64,000 bases of DNA from Comamonas testosteroni. GTDB taxonomy: Bacteria; Pseudomonadota; Gammaproteobacteria; Burkholderiales; Burkholderiaceae_C. Where the stretch lies: positions 1,612,001-1,676,000 of the forward strand of contig NZ_CP043568.1 in the NCBI RefSeq assembly GCF_014076415.1, in the 5' to 3' direction. The notes beneath the pieces are model-generated. The model was not told the origin of the DNA. It made no database searches and saw nothing but the letters and a program-made list of their open reading frames with translations. Below, in pieces: positions 8,160-19,189 of the stretch. The position numbers were made by a program, and so were the translations under genes. Position 1 is the first letter of the stretch. The number at the start of each line of letters is the position of its first letter.

Positions 8160-8420
8160 ATGAGCGAAGTCAATACCAAGTTGCAAGCCATTCTGCTGCT
8201 GATGCAGACCGGGCAATGGAATGCCGCGCACGATGCCGTGCAGCGGCATGAAGGCCTGCTCGCAGCCTGGCTGCACGGGCTGCTGCATCTGCAGGAAGGC
8301 GATCTGGAGGACGCCGAGAACTGGTATGAGCGAGCCGGCCTGCGCTTCAGGCAGCGCGGCACGCTGGAGCAGGAACTGGCCCGCTTCGAAGCCGCGCTGC
8401 GCGCTCGGCCCGGCGCGTGA
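8160..8420 (+). CDS. Small helical (TPR-like) protein, unknown function
   Basis: An 86-residue predicted cytoplasmic protein made mostly of amphipathic helices. The pairing of GQWNAAHDAVQRHEG and GDLEDAENWYERAG resembles one or two tetratricopeptide-type units. It has no signal peptide or transmembrane segment. Its ATG is 18 bp after the SnoaL-like gene, so it is likely the last cistron of the DsbA-MBL-SnoaL set. TPR-like units usually mediate protein contacts, so an accessory role is possible, but no specific function can be given. The following 135 bp hold no gene I can support. Confidence 0.6.
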   Translation: MSEVNTKLQAILLLMQTGQWNAAHDAVQRHEGLLAAWLHGLLHLQEGDLEDAENWYERAGLRFRQRGTLEQELARFEAALRARPGA

Positions 8421-8555
8421 ACCCGAGGCTGGCTCGTTGTCCGGTATTCGGCCTCTCGCCGTCACGGGTGAGGCCTGGTGGCAGCCGCTTTCTTGACGAG
8501 CAGGTTCTTCAGGTATGCAAAGAGCTGCGCCGGGCCAGGTCCCGGCTTGCAGGCA

Positions 8556-9047
8556 TCAGTCCTCGCTGAAACGCGGGTAGTCTGCATCTGCCCAGCGCTG
8601 TGCGGACGCACGGTTCAGGCCATGGTCAGGCCGCACCCGTACCTTGGCCAGCTCGCTGCCGTCGGCTGCGGTGGCCGTGAGAGTCGCCGTGGGATTGTCC
8701 TCATCGGGCTCGATATCGAGCGCCACCGTCACGCGGGATCCGCGCACCTCGATCTGAATGGCTTTGTGCAGCATCGCAGCCTGGTGCTGCTCATGCCGGC
8801 GTATCACTTCGCTGGCCGTCTTCACCAGCGTGTTGAAGGCCGACACGTCAAGCGGCTTGGGATTCTTCTTGTCGCGTCCCATGGTCCATGGGCCGACCAG
8901 CGCGGGCTCGGCCTGGCCGTCCTGTGTCATGGCCACGGCCCAGCCGTCGTCGTCTTCATTCTTGATGACGCGGGCCTGCCAGCCCTTGTGATGCCAAAGG
9001 CGGTCTTCGAAGATGGAGAAGTCTTCTTGTTCGAGTTCTGCTGACAT
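8556..9047 (-). CDS. Conserved-looking hypothetical protein
   Basis: A 163-residue acidic protein without signal peptide or membrane segments. The N-terminal half is rich in Trp and charged residues (WHHKGWQARVI, DDDGWAV, ALVGPWTMGRD). The middle is a helix containing VIRRHEQHQAAMLHKA, and the C-terminal part looks like a beta-rich domain (VRGSRVTVALDIEPDEDNP). I do not recognise the family. The gene stands alone, converging on the small gene ending at 8420 and lying downstream of the cytochrome pseudogene on the same strand. AAGG about 9 bp upstream supports the start. Coding structure is convincing; function is unknown. Confidence 0.6.
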   Translation of the reverse strand: MSAELEQEDFSIFEDRLWHHKGWQARVIKNEDDDGWAVAMTQDGQAEPALVGPWTMGRDKKNPKPLDVSAFNTLVKTASEVIRRHEQHQAAMLHKAIQIEVRGSRVTVALDIEPDEDNPTATLTATAADGSELAKVRVRPDHGLNRASAQRWADADYPRFSED

Positions 9048-9154
9048 GTCTGGACCTTGGTCGGGGAGCTATCAAGTCCAAAGTCTACTGTTTCTTTATA
9101 CAGTTTGCGCAACCGGGCCTATCCAGGCCCGGGCCGTGCCCCGTCAGCGCGCAA

Positions 9155-9537
9155 TCACCGGCTTTTTGAAATCACGTCGCTCATGTATCGGTTCAGGTCG
9201 CGAAAATCCTGCACCGTCCAGGGATGCGGGGCGAGCTTGACCCCGTTCTCCCGCAGCGTTCTGGGAATCAGGTCCCCGTTCGGGCGGAGTATCACCGAGG
9301 AAACAATGACGCCCGGGTACTCCTGGAGCCGTTTCCTGAAAGCTGCGCTGGTCAGATCCGGTGTGGGAGGATTGCTCTTCCTGGTCCAGGGGCCCGTGCC
9401 CTTGATATCGGCACCGTGGCTGACGGCACATCTCTGGGTGAAGAGATTTTTCCATTGTTGTTCTGTGCAGAAGCCGGTGCTGCCTGGGTGAGCAGCAGAG
9501 CTCCCAGCAAAGCGATGAAGCATTCTCTTGCGTGCAA
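9155..9537 (-). pseudogene. Frameshifted c-type cytochrome, heme motif also changed
   Basis: A minus-strand gene split across two frames. A TTG at 9537 opens a signal peptide (hydrophobic core CFIALLGALLLTQ, cleavage near APASAQ). The mature part continues in another frame as NLFTQRCAVSHGADIKGTG and runs on to a stop at 9155. Adding one A to the A5 tract at 9447-9451 joins the frames as NGKNLFTQRC, the usual start of a small periplasmic cytochrome c. The heme motif CxxCH is CAVSH, so its second Cys is lost as well. Two independent lesions suggest a decaying gene, although the frameshift alone could be a sequencing error. Confidence 0.65.
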
Positions 9538-9611
9538 GGGGGCTTGTCGTAGGTCGTGAGGTTGACAGGCCCGAAAAGTATAGATCTTCCAGCCCGTAGC
9601 GATGGCTTGTG

Positions 9612-9641
9612 GCCGGACGCAGGCCCTTGCCTGCGTCCGGC
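9612..9641. terminator. 12-bp perfect hairpin downstream of enoate reductase genes
   Basis: GCCGGACGCAGG (9612-9623), loop CCCTTG, CCTGCGTCCGGC (9630-9641). It lies 128 bp past the last stop of the minus-strand flavoprotein pair and 75 bp before the cytochrome pseudogene. No T-run follows on the minus strand, so termination would need Rho or be weak. Confidence 0.45.
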
Positions 9642-9768
9642 GTCCTGTTACCTGTTGCTCCGGGCCGACCCGCAGTCGACCATCGGCAAAAGCCAGGCGC
9701 TGTCGGCATGCCGTGAAGCGCTTGCAGCTCCAGGCTTGCAGGCAGCCCTGGGCGTCCAGGGCGTGGCT

Positions 9769-11895
9769 TCAGACCTCGCGTCCGGCCTGATGTCCCGAAT
9801 GCATGGCCCCCTCGATATAGCCCAGGTCCCGGCAGTCGCCGATGCGGCGCACGGGAGTCTGGGTGATGGATTGCAGCTGGTCAGCGACGCGGGAGTCGGC
9901 TTCGGCGCCAATGGCCAGCACCACGGAGTCGGCGGGCGTGCGGTATTCCTCGCCCTTTTTGTCAGTCCAGACGACCTCCTTGCGCTCGATGCGCGTGACG
10001 TTGGACTGCATCAGCAGCTTGCCGTGACTCTTCACGGCGTCGTACACGCGCCAGCGGCGCACGATGGCCAGCTCGGTGCCGGGATGGGTGCCGGGGTCCA
10101 GCACGGTGACTTCGCGGCCGCGATCGAGCAGGAACTCTGCCAGCTCCAGGCCGACCAGGCCTGCACCGATGATGACCACGCGCTTGCCCAGGGGCATCCA
10201 CAGCTTGGACAGGTTCTGGATCGCTGCCGTGCTGTCCGTCACCTTGAGCATGCCGCCGGCCTTGAACAGCGCGCGCTCGGCCAGATTCAGCTTGGCCTTG
10301 GCAATTTCTTCGGCGCGATCACCCGTCATCAGGCGGCGCAGTTCGTCGCCGCTCCAGACATGGCTTTGCTGCGCGCCTTCGATGGCGGGGGCAGCACGCC
10401 TGGCGCCGGTGCCCACCAGAATATCGTCGGGCTTGAGTTCATCGAGCAGCTTGGCATCGACGCTGGTGTTAAAGCGAACCTGAATATTGGGGTGGTCCAT
10501 CTGCTTGACCAGATAGTCGAGCAGGCGGCCGTTCTCGGGATAGGCCAGTGCGGCAAAGAACAGCGTGCCGCCCAGGCGGTCGCTGCGCTCGACCAGCGTC
10601 ACGCGATGGCCGCGCAGGGCGGCGACGCGCGCGGCCTCCATGCCCGAAGGGCCGCCGCCGACGATCAGTACATGCCTGGGCTTTTCGGCAAAGGTGATGG
10701 TCTTGCTCGCCTCGTGGCCGGTCTGTGCGTTGACCGCGCACTTGATGCCCTTGTTGATGAAAATCTCGCTTACGCAGGCATAGCAATAAATGCAGGGGCG
10801 CACGCTCTGGGCGGTGTTGGCTTGCAGTTTGTTGGCCAGGTCGGGGTCGGCCAGCAGCTTGCGGCCCATGGCCACAAAGTCAATCTCGCCATTGCTGATG
10901 GCGGCGGCGGCGGCATCCAGCTCCCAGCGGCCGGCCGAGATGATGGGAATGCCGACGGCCTTTTTGATGCCGGTGGCAAATTCGCGGTAGGCATTCTGCT
11001 TTTGCGGAATCGGTGCATCCGTGAAGGCCGAGCCTGTGGGCAGGCGCGCATAGGCCGAGACATTGATGGCATCCATGCCCAGCTCTTCGCAGAGCCTGGC
11101 GGTCTTGAGTGCCTCGTCCATGGTGATGCCGCCGGGCGTGTGCATTTCTTCGGCGTCGATACGCACCCAGATGGGGAAGTCTGCGCCCACGCGCTCGCGC
11201 ACGGCAGTCAGCACTTCGCGCAGCAGGCGGCTGCGGTTTTCATAGCTGCCGCCGTATTCGTCGGTACGGCTGTTGAAAAAGGGAGAGAGGAAGTTGGCGA
11301 TCATGTAGTTGTGCGCACAGTGCACTTCCACAGCATCGAAGTTGGCCTGCTTGGCGCGCAGGGCGGCCGCAGCAAACCATTCCACCACCTGTGCAATATC
11401 GGTCTTGTCCATCACGCGGTAGCGGTCGGGGTAGGGACCAACCCCCACAAAGGTCGAGAACTCCTTGGGCGTGACGGTGCGCATGGCTTCGGCCACAGGG
11501 CCGTCGGGCGGAATCGAGGACACCCACATTTCGCGCCCGTGGGTGCGGTCATTGGCAGCGACCTTGCCGCTGTGATTGATCTGGATGGCGACTTTGCCGC
11601 CGTGCGAGTGAACGCGGCGCGTGACTTCGGCCAGACCGGGGATGAAGCTGTCGCTGGAGATGCCCAGTTGGTGCGGCTCGCTGGTACCGGTGGGCCAGGA
11701 GATGGCGGCCGTGCCCATGATGATGAGGCCGGTGCCGCCCTTGGCACGCTCTTCGTAATAGTCCTGGGCGCGTTCGCCGCAGATACCGTCGGTGCCGCCG
11801 TAGTTCTCGCCCATGGGGGCCATGATGATGCGGTTCTTCAGCTCCATCGTGCCGATACGGCCCGGCTGCAGCATTGATGCGTGGGGATTGCTCAT
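9769..11895 (-). CDS. FAD/FMN/4Fe-4S enoate reductase (2,4-dienoyl-CoA reductase/BaiCD-like)
   Basis: A 708-residue flavoprotein in two halves. An old-yellow-enzyme TIM barrel occupies about residues 1-370, followed by an FAD/NAD(P) Rossmann region. A cluster motif C-x2-C-x2-C-x11-C (CIYCYACVSEIFINKGIKC) links them, and the dinucleotide motif GGGPSGMEAA comes next. The family transfers hydride from NAD(P)H through FAD, 4Fe-4S and FMN to an alpha,beta-unsaturated carbonyl; in gut bacteria BaiCD and BaiH act on 3-oxo-delta4 bile acids. The ATG at 11895 is used because AGGAGAC precedes it. It follows the related gene at 11912 by 16 bp. A steroid enone substrate is suggested by the adjacent hsdA but is unproven. 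Confidence 0.78.
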   Translation of the reverse strand: MSNPHASMLQPGRIGTMELKNRIIMAPMGENYGGTDGICGERAQDYYEERAKGGTGLIIMGTAAISWPTGTSEPHQLGISSDSFIPGLAEVTRRVHSHGGKVAIQINHSGKVAANDRTHGREMWVSSIPPDGPVAEAMRTVTPKEFSTFVGVGPYPDRYRVMDKTDIAQVVEWFAAAALRAKQANFDAVEVHCAHNYMIANFLSPFFNSRTDEYGGSYENRSRLLREVLTAVRERVGADFPIWVRIDAEEMHTPGGITMDEALKTARLCEELGMDAINVSAYARLPTGSAFTDAPIPQKQNAYREFATGIKKAVGIPIISAGRWELDAAAAAISNGEIDFVAMGRKLLADPDLANKLQANTAQSVRPCIYCYACVSEIFINKGIKCAVNAQTGHEASKTITFAEKPRHVLIVGGGPSGMEAARVAALRGHRVTLVERSDRLGGTLFFAALAYPENGRLLDYLVKQMDHPNIQVRFNTSVDAKLLDELKPDDILVGTGARRAAPAIEGAQQSHVWSGDELRRLMTGDRAEEIAKAKLNLAERALFKAGGMLKVTDSTAAIQNLSKLWMPLGKRVVIIGAGLVGLELAEFLLDRGREVTVLDPGTHPGTELAIVRRWRVYDAVKSHGKLLMQSNVTRIERKEVVWTDKKGEEYRTPADSVVLAIGAEADSRVADQLQSITQTPVRRIGDCRDLGYIEGAMHSGHQAGREV

Positions 11896-11911
11896 TTTTT
11901 TTCGCTGTCTC

Positions 11912-13939
<2,028 letters not shown>

Positions 13940-14082
13940 TCACGCGCAAATCTCGCGCCAGTGTAGGAAGAGCCACGGTAAATTCTCCCTAGGGGAATCA
14001 CATCGTCCGTTTGCATGTGGTCTGACTTTTCATGATGGGCTTTGATGTGCGCCATCACCACCCAGACAAAAGGAAACAAGAC

Positions 14083-14856
14083 ATGTCCATCATCGTGATG
14101 AGCGGCTGCGCCACCGGCATTGGTGCTGCTACGCGCAAGGTCCTGGAAGCGGCCGGCCACCAGATCCTAGGTATCGATGTCCGCGATGCGGAAGTGATTG
14201 CCGATCTCTCGACGGCCGAAGGTCGAAAGCAGGCGATTGCCGATGTACTGGCCAAGTGCAGCAAGGGCATGGACGGCCTGGTGTTGTGCGCCGGCCTGGG
14301 ACCGCAGACCAAGGTGCTCGGCAATGTGGTTTCGGTCAATTATTTTGGCGCGACCGAGCTGATGGATGCCTTTCTGCCGCTGCTGAAACAGGGCCGGCAG
14401 CCCGCAGCCGTCGTCATCTCGTCCGTGGCTTCCGCGCATCTGGCTTTTGACCAGAACCCGCTGGCACCGGCACTGGAGGCCGGCGAGGAAGCCAAGGCCC
14501 GCGCCATTGTTGAACAAGCGGGAGAGCAGGGCGGCAATCTGGCCTATGCGGGCAGCAAGAATGCCTTGACGGTGGCTGTGCGCAAACGCGCCGCCGCCTG
14601 GGGACAAGCGGGCGTGCGCCTGAATACCATCGCCCCCGGCGCGACCGAGACTCCCTTGCTGCAGGCAGGCCTGCAGGACCCGCGCTATGGCGAATCGATT
14701 GCCAAGTTCGTGCCTCCCATGGGCCGCCGGGCCGAGCCCGCCGAAATGGCATCCGTCATCGCGTTCCTCATGAGCGAGGCCGCCAGCTATGTGCATGGTG
14801 CGCAGATCGTGATCGACGGCGGCATCGATGCTGTGATGCGCCCGACGGGTTTCTGA
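14083..14856 (+). CDS. hsdA: 3-alpha-hydroxysteroid dehydrogenase/carbonyl reductase
   Basis: A 257-residue SDR recognised as the C. testosteroni 3-alpha-HSD/carbonyl reductase. It interconverts 3-alpha-hydroxy- and 3-keto-steroids with NAD(H), an entry step for androsterone and bile acids. Ser114, Tyr155 and Lys159 match the catalytic residues by direct count. The cofactor loop is SGCATGIG (7-14), and the length equals the known enzyme. An AAAGGAAAC ribosome site precedes ATG at 14083. It is divergent from the enoate reductases and is followed 109 bp later by the ketosteroid isomerase. A perfect CATCGTC half-site (14001-14007) lies 76 bp upstream, but its partner half is poor. Confidence 0.95.
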   Translation: MSIIVMSGCATGIGAATRKVLEAAGHQILGIDVRDAEVIADLSTAEGRKQAIADVLAKCSKGMDGLVLCAGLGPQTKVLGNVVSVNYFGATELMDAFLPLLKQGRQPAAVVISSVASAHLAFDQNPLAPALEAGEEAKARAIVEQAGEQGGNLAYAGSKNALTVAVRKRAAAWGQAGVRLNTIAPGATETPLLQAGLQDPRYGESIAKFVPPMGRRAEPAEMASVIAFLMSEAASYVHGAQIVIDGGIDAVMRPTGF

Positions 14857-14902
14857 GTCCCCCGCAGCCGCCTTGCGGGCCCGTCCCAGGGGGCAAGGGC
14901 CT

Positions 14903-15343
<441 letters not shown>

Positions 15344-15505
15344 GGAGAGTCAGGCGCTTGACTGCTCTTGATATAGAAGCTGTCTTCGCCTGATTTAAAA
15401 GGATTACAAGACTATTTGAATCTGAATTCATTTGAAACAATGCGCGAGCTGCTATTGCTTTTGCTGTTCAAGGCAGTGCGGTGAGTGCCCCCAGCCTGAG
15501 CTGGC

Positions 15506-16417
15506 TTACAGATGGAAGTGCCCGGCAGCCTCGGGCTGGTAGAGCACTTTCTCGATCCGGATATGGCGGGTGCGATCGAGAATCCGCCAGTCGATGCGGT
15601 CCCCTTCCCGGTAGCCCAGAATGGCCGTGCCCACGCCCGAGAAAACCGAGAGCCTGCCTGCACTGTCATCGGCATCCTCGGGGTAGACCAGGGCCACTTC
15701 GACGGCCACCTCATCGAGGCGCAGCAAGGCTCTGGAGTTCATGGTGACCACATTGCCCTGGACCTGCCGCGCATCGACAATGGTGGCGCGCTCGACTTCA
15801 TGCTCCAGATCGGCCGCTTGCGACTCCCATTCCAGGGCGAGAAGATCTCTGAGACGTGCCTGATCCACGGCGGTGATGCAGATGCCGCCCGCCGCTCCCG
15901 GCTGCCCGGCGCGCAAGCGCTGGAGGTAGCGCTGCGCCGTCATTGCATAGGACTTGAGTGCGGGCGTTTCGTTCTCCAGCACAAAGCCGTTGTGCGCAAA
16001 GGCCTTGAGCGAGCGCGTGTTGTCGGCATGGATCCTGGCAATCAGTCTTTCGGCCCGCATGTCGAAAAAGGCCAGCTTCATGCCCTCGTGCAAGGCGCTG
16101 GCGCCGAGCTTGCGCCCCCAGTTGTCGCGGTTGCCGATGACCAGCACGATTTCGCAGTCCGCCCCGTTCCTGACCAGACGCACAAAGCCCACGGGCAGGT
16201 CATCGCGGTCGTAAGCCATGAAGAAGCGGCCGCCCTGATTGAAGAGATGGGTGAGTATGGGCAGCTGAACCCGGTCGATGAGCTGCTCTATGTGACGCGA
16301 GACATGGCGCGAATCGCTGAGGTGGCGCACGACGTCCTCGTCGTTCAGCCAGTCCACCAGGTTCAGCGCATTGGCTCGCGTGATTTCCGGGCACAGGGAT
16401 ATGAAAGGCTTGCTCAT
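15506..16417 (-). CDS. GNAT acetyltransferase fused to Rnk/GreA-C-like domain
   Basis: A 303-residue two-domain protein. Residues about 1-170 resemble a GNAT acetyltransferase (LVIGNRDNWGRKLGASAL, the acetyl-CoA loop region, then HADNTRSLKAFAHNGF). Residues about 180-303 resemble the regulator of nucleoside diphosphate kinase (Rnk) and the C-terminal domain of GreA, with the hallmark VVTMNSR, VYPEDADDSAGRLSVFSGVGTA and GYREGDRIDW. Rnk-type domains can dock in the RNA polymerase secondary channel. ATG at 16417 is preferred; a TTG at 16438 is an alternative. It is not linked to steroid genes by operon structure. Whether the two domains work on one target is unknown. Confidence 0.8.
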   Translation of the reverse strand: MSKPFISLCPEITRANALNLVDWLNDEDVVRHLSDSRHVSRHIEQLIDRVQLPILTHLFNQGGRFFMAYDRDDLPVGFVRLVRNGADCEIVLVIGNRDNWGRKLGASALHEGMKLAFFDMRAERLIARIHADNTRSLKAFAHNGFVLENETPALKSYAMTAQRYLQRLRAGQPGAAGGICITAVDQARLRDLLALEWESQAADLEHEVERATIVDARQVQGNVVTMNSRALLRLDEVAVEVALVYPEDADDSAGRLSVFSGVGTAILGYREGDRIDWRILDRTRHIRIEKVLYQPEAAGHFHL

Positions 16418-16763
16418 CTTCAACACCGTCGGTTGCAAGAATGAAAGCCTTTCATGGCCACGGCGTGGGCCATGACGGTTCTTTCTACACAGGCGCCGAT
16501 TCTAGGCAAGCAGATTCTGCTGCGCAGGCACAGCGCCTATCTCGCATCTCTTTGCTCGGTCTATGGCGAGCCTGGGCTGCGGAGCGGGGCGCTCCGGGAG
16601 CGCAAGCCTCGACAGCTGCGATGCTCTTTATTTAGAAGCGGATTGCGATTGACTGTAGTCGTATTCTTAATGTTTTAATTCCACGATCTAGAAGTGGCAT
16701 GCGTCAGAAGCTCCTTCTTTGATGGTGGGCGCAGCGCCGAACGCCGGCGACCGGGCATGTTGC
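16418..16763. other. Intergenic gap without a supported gene
   Basis: About 345 bp between two minus-strand genes. Near the fusion-gene end there is a palindrome TGAAAG-C-CTTTCA (about 16443-16455), possibly part of a promoter. A CTTTATTTAGAAGC stretch near 16625-16640 is AT-rich. I see no open frame with convincing coding character or ribosome site. Confidence 0.5.
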
Positions 16764-17690
16764 TCAGACCGCCCGGGAGCACGCGCCGCCCATGCCTGTC
16801 AGATGGGGCTCCAGCACCTCGGTGATCCAGTTCAGGAAGGCGGTGACTCGCGGCGCGATATGTCTGCGATGCGGGTACAGCAGGGACACCGGCATGGACG
16901 CGGCCTTGAAGTCGGGCATGACCTCGACCAGCAGACCCTGATCCAGCAGATGGCGCGCACCCCGGACAGGCGCCTGAATCAGGCCAAGACCGGCAACACA
17001 GGCGGCCTGATAGGCATCCGTGCCGTTGACCACCAGGGCGCTGCGCACGGGATGCAGAGCGATCTCCTTGCCGCGCTGATACTCCCAGCCCGCGCCATGC
17101 CGCCCGAGCTGGTTCGCGTAGTGAATGATGCGGTGCCGTGACAGGTCGACCAGTGTTGCGGGCGTGCCGTGACGCTGCAGATAGGCGGGACTGGCCAGAT
17201 TGCACATCTCCATCGCACCGATGGTGCGGGCGATCAAGTCGGTATCTGCCAGCGGGCCGATGCGCACAACACAGTCAAAGCCTTCCTGCACCACATCCAC
17301 ACGTCGGTCGCTGGTGCTGATGCCTACTTCCAGCAAAGGGTGGGCCGAGAGGAATTCGGGCAGCTTCGGAATGACGACATCCCGGGCCAGAGAGTTGGGC
17401 ATATCGATGCGCAGACTGCCTCGCAGCCCGCTGGCGGCGGGCTGGAACATGGCTTGCAGCTGTTCCAGGTCGGCCATCAGTTCCTTGCTGCGTTCGAGGA
17501 ACTGCTCGCCATCGGCGCTCAGCCGCACATGTCTGGTGGTGCGTTGCAGCAGACGGGTTCCGAGCTGCTTTTCCAGCTGCTGCACCACGGTCGACACACG
17601 GCTTTTGGTCAGCCCGAGCTGGTCTGCGGCCAGGGTGAAACTGGAGAGTTCGGCAACGCGGGTGAACACATGAAGCGCATTGAAGTCCAT
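16764..17690 (-). CDS. LysR-family transcriptional regulator
   Basis: A 308-residue LysR protein. The N-terminal helix-turn-helix (SSFTLAADQLGLTKSRVSTVVQQLEKQLG) spans about residues 15-45, and the substrate-binding domain follows. The start MDFNALHVF at 17690 is chosen because LysR proteins begin just before this helix; upstream in-frame starts would add an unrelated tail. It is divergent from an SDR gene starting at 17800, the usual arrangement for a LysR regulator and its target. The C-terminal region near residue 285 (RVTAFLNWITEVL) is typical of the family. The effector is unknown. Confidence 0.88.
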   Translation of the reverse strand: MDFNALHVFTRVAELSSFTLAADQLGLTKSRVSTVVQQLEKQLGTRLLQRTTRHVRLSADGEQFLERSKELMADLEQLQAMFQPAASGLRGSLRIDMPNSLARDVVIPKLPEFLSAHPLLEVGISTSDRRVDVVQEGFDCVVRIGPLADTDLIARTIGAMEMCNLASPAYLQRHGTPATLVDLSRHRIIHYANQLGRHGAGWEYQRGKEIALHPVRSALVVNGTDAYQAACVAGLGLIQAPVRGARHLLDQGLLVEVMPDFKAASMPVSLLYPHRRHIAPRVTAFLNWITEVLEPHLTGMGGACSRAV

Positions 17691-17799
17691 GTGCTCGATT
17701 GTATTTTTAAAGTGAACAGTGCGATCTTTTTTCTCGTATTTATTCATGATCGGAGAACACCTAAAGTCCTGGCTTGTTGACATCCTCCATGAAACCGAC

Positions 17800-18567
17800 A
17801 TGCAAGCATCTGCACCCCGTATCGCATTGATCACCGGCGCAAGCCGTGGCCTGGGCCGTAGCGAAGCCCTCAAGCTGGCCGAACTCGGCGTTCATCTGAT
17901 CGTCACTTACAAGGACAGCGAAAGCGATGCGCAGGAACTGGTTTCCCGTATCGAGGCGCTGGGCAGCCGCGCCGTGGCGCTGCGCCTGGACGTGGGTGAC
18001 AGCAAGAGCTTTGCCGCGTTTGCCGACAGCGTCAGGCGCGTGCTGGCCAACACCTGGCAGCGCCAGCAGTTTGACTATCTGGTGAACAATGCCGGCATCG
18101 GTCTGGTGGCGCCGTTTGCCGAGACCACGGAAGAGCAGTTCGATCTGCTCGTCGATATTCACCTCAAGGGCACGTTCTTTCTGACGCAGAAACTGCTGCC
18201 CCTGATCAAGGACGGCGGACGAATCGTCAATACCTCGTCCGGGCTGGCACGCTTCAGCCTCCCGGGCTATGCCGCCTATGCGGTAATGAAGGGCGGCATC
18301 GAGGTGATGACGCGCTATCTGGCCAAGGAGCTGGGTGCACGCGGCATCGCCGTGAACACCATTGCCCCCGGCGCCATAGAGACGGATTTCGGTGGCGGCG
18401 TGGTGCGTGACAACGCACAGGTCAATGCCCATATCAGCGGCCTGACCGCCATGGGCCGGGCGGGGCGCCCTGACGATGTGGGCGCCGCGGTTGCCGCATT
18501 GCTTGCCGATGGCAGCAACTGGGTCACGGGCCAGCGCATTGAAGTGTCTGGTGGCATGATGCTCTGA
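17800..18567 (+). CDS. Short-chain dehydrogenase/reductase
   Basis: A 255-residue classical SDR. The cofactor motif is TGASRGLGRSE near residue 13, the NNAGIG motif near residue 98, a catalytic Ser lies in NTSSG, and the catalytic pair is YAAYAVMKGG near residue 165. The C-terminal half has the IAPGAIETDF loop that closes over substrate. An in-frame ATG at 17746 would add 18 residues of poor SDR character, so 17800 is preferred. The gene is divergent from the LysR regulator and probably controlled by it. It is one of five SDR genes in the window; a steroid or other keto substrate cannot be decided from sequence. Confidence 0.82.
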   Translation: MQASAPRIALITGASRGLGRSEALKLAELGVHLIVTYKDSESDAQELVSRIEALGSRAVALRLDVGDSKSFAAFADSVRRVLANTWQRQQFDYLVNNAGIGLVAPFAETTEEQFDLLVDIHLKGTFFLTQKLLPLIKDGGRIVNTSSGLARFSLPGYAAYAVMKGGIEVMTRYLAKELGARGIAVNTIAPGAIETDFGGGVVRDNAQVNAHISGLTAMGRAGRPDDVGAAVAALLADGSNWVTGQRIEVSGGMML

Positions 18568-18715
18568 GCGTATGCCGGGCAACTCCATTCGGAACGCGAC
18601 CTTGCCCGGCAGCGCCGGGTCGGTCAAGGCATATGGGATGCATGCAGCTACGCAGCGGCAGATATTCGATGCCTGCGGACCATGTGTTGGGGAGAGAGGA
18701 TTTGGAGACCGAGTC

Positions 18716-19117
18716 GTGCCCGAGAACTATCTGGGAAGCTGTTTATGCGCAAGAGTCGGCTACAGGCTGTTGTCGCCGCCCAGGGCCGTGACGCATTGTC
18801 ATTGCGGGCAATGCCGCAAAAGCCATGGCTCCGCCTTCGCGAGCTATGGCGCCGTGCCGCGCAAGGATTTGTGCATAGTCTCGGGGCAGGGCGACATCAA
18901 ATCCTATGCATCGTCGGCTTCCGTGCATCGACAGTTTTGCCAGCACTGCGGTTCATCCCTGTTCTGGTCCAGGCAGGCTGGTGAATGGGCCGACTGGATA
19001 TGCATTGCACTGGGCACGCTGGACTCGCCTTTTTCGGCGCTCAGGCAAAAGCATGCGCATCTGGAGTCGCAGCCTTTGTGGTCAAGCTTTGCCGGTGGCT
19101 GCATGCGCAATGACTGA
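18716..19117 (+). CDS. GFA-family zinc-binding protein (glutathione-dependent formaldehyde-activating-like)
   Basis: A 133-residue protein with the Cys pattern of the GFA/CENP-V fold: GSCLCARVGYRL at the start, then CHCGQCRKSHGSAF near residue 30, and FCQHCGSSLFW near residue 75. These Cys pairs normally hold structural and catalytic zinc. The start is set to GTG at 18716 because TTTGGAGACC lies 6 bp upstream; the longer frame back to 18572 lacks a ribosome site and does not fit the family. Members are often annotated as glutathione S-(hydroxymethyl) synthase-like, but most have no proven reaction. It stands alone between an SDR and the enoyl-CoA hydratase. Confidence 0.82.
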   Translation: MPENYLGSCLCARVGYRLLSPPRAVTHCHCGQCRKSHGSAFASYGAVPRKDLCIVSGQGDIKSYASSASVHRQFCQHCGSSLFWSRQAGEWADWICIALGTLDSPFSALRQKHAHLESQPLWSSFAGGCMRND

Positions 19118-19189
19118 GGGTCACCTTAGACTCTCGGGCTGCGGCACCGGCCTCGTGCAAGGCGATGTTGCGGCTTTGGCTTGATGCGT

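Noticed and set aside
9556..11877. A 773-residue open frame on the plus strand
   Set aside because: It is the antisense of the enoate reductase gene, rich in His/Gly/Ala from GC-rich reverse translation, without domains or a ribosome site.
14001..14020. An eighth copy of the steroid dyad before hsdA
   Set aside because: The left half CATCGTC is perfect, but the right half CATGTGG matches only 3 of 7, and the core scores 6 of 10. Position is suggestive, sequence is not.
18572..18715. N-terminal extension of the GFA-family gene
   Set aside because: The added 48 residues have no family match, while GTG at 18716 has TTTGGAGACC upstream and gives the normal family length.
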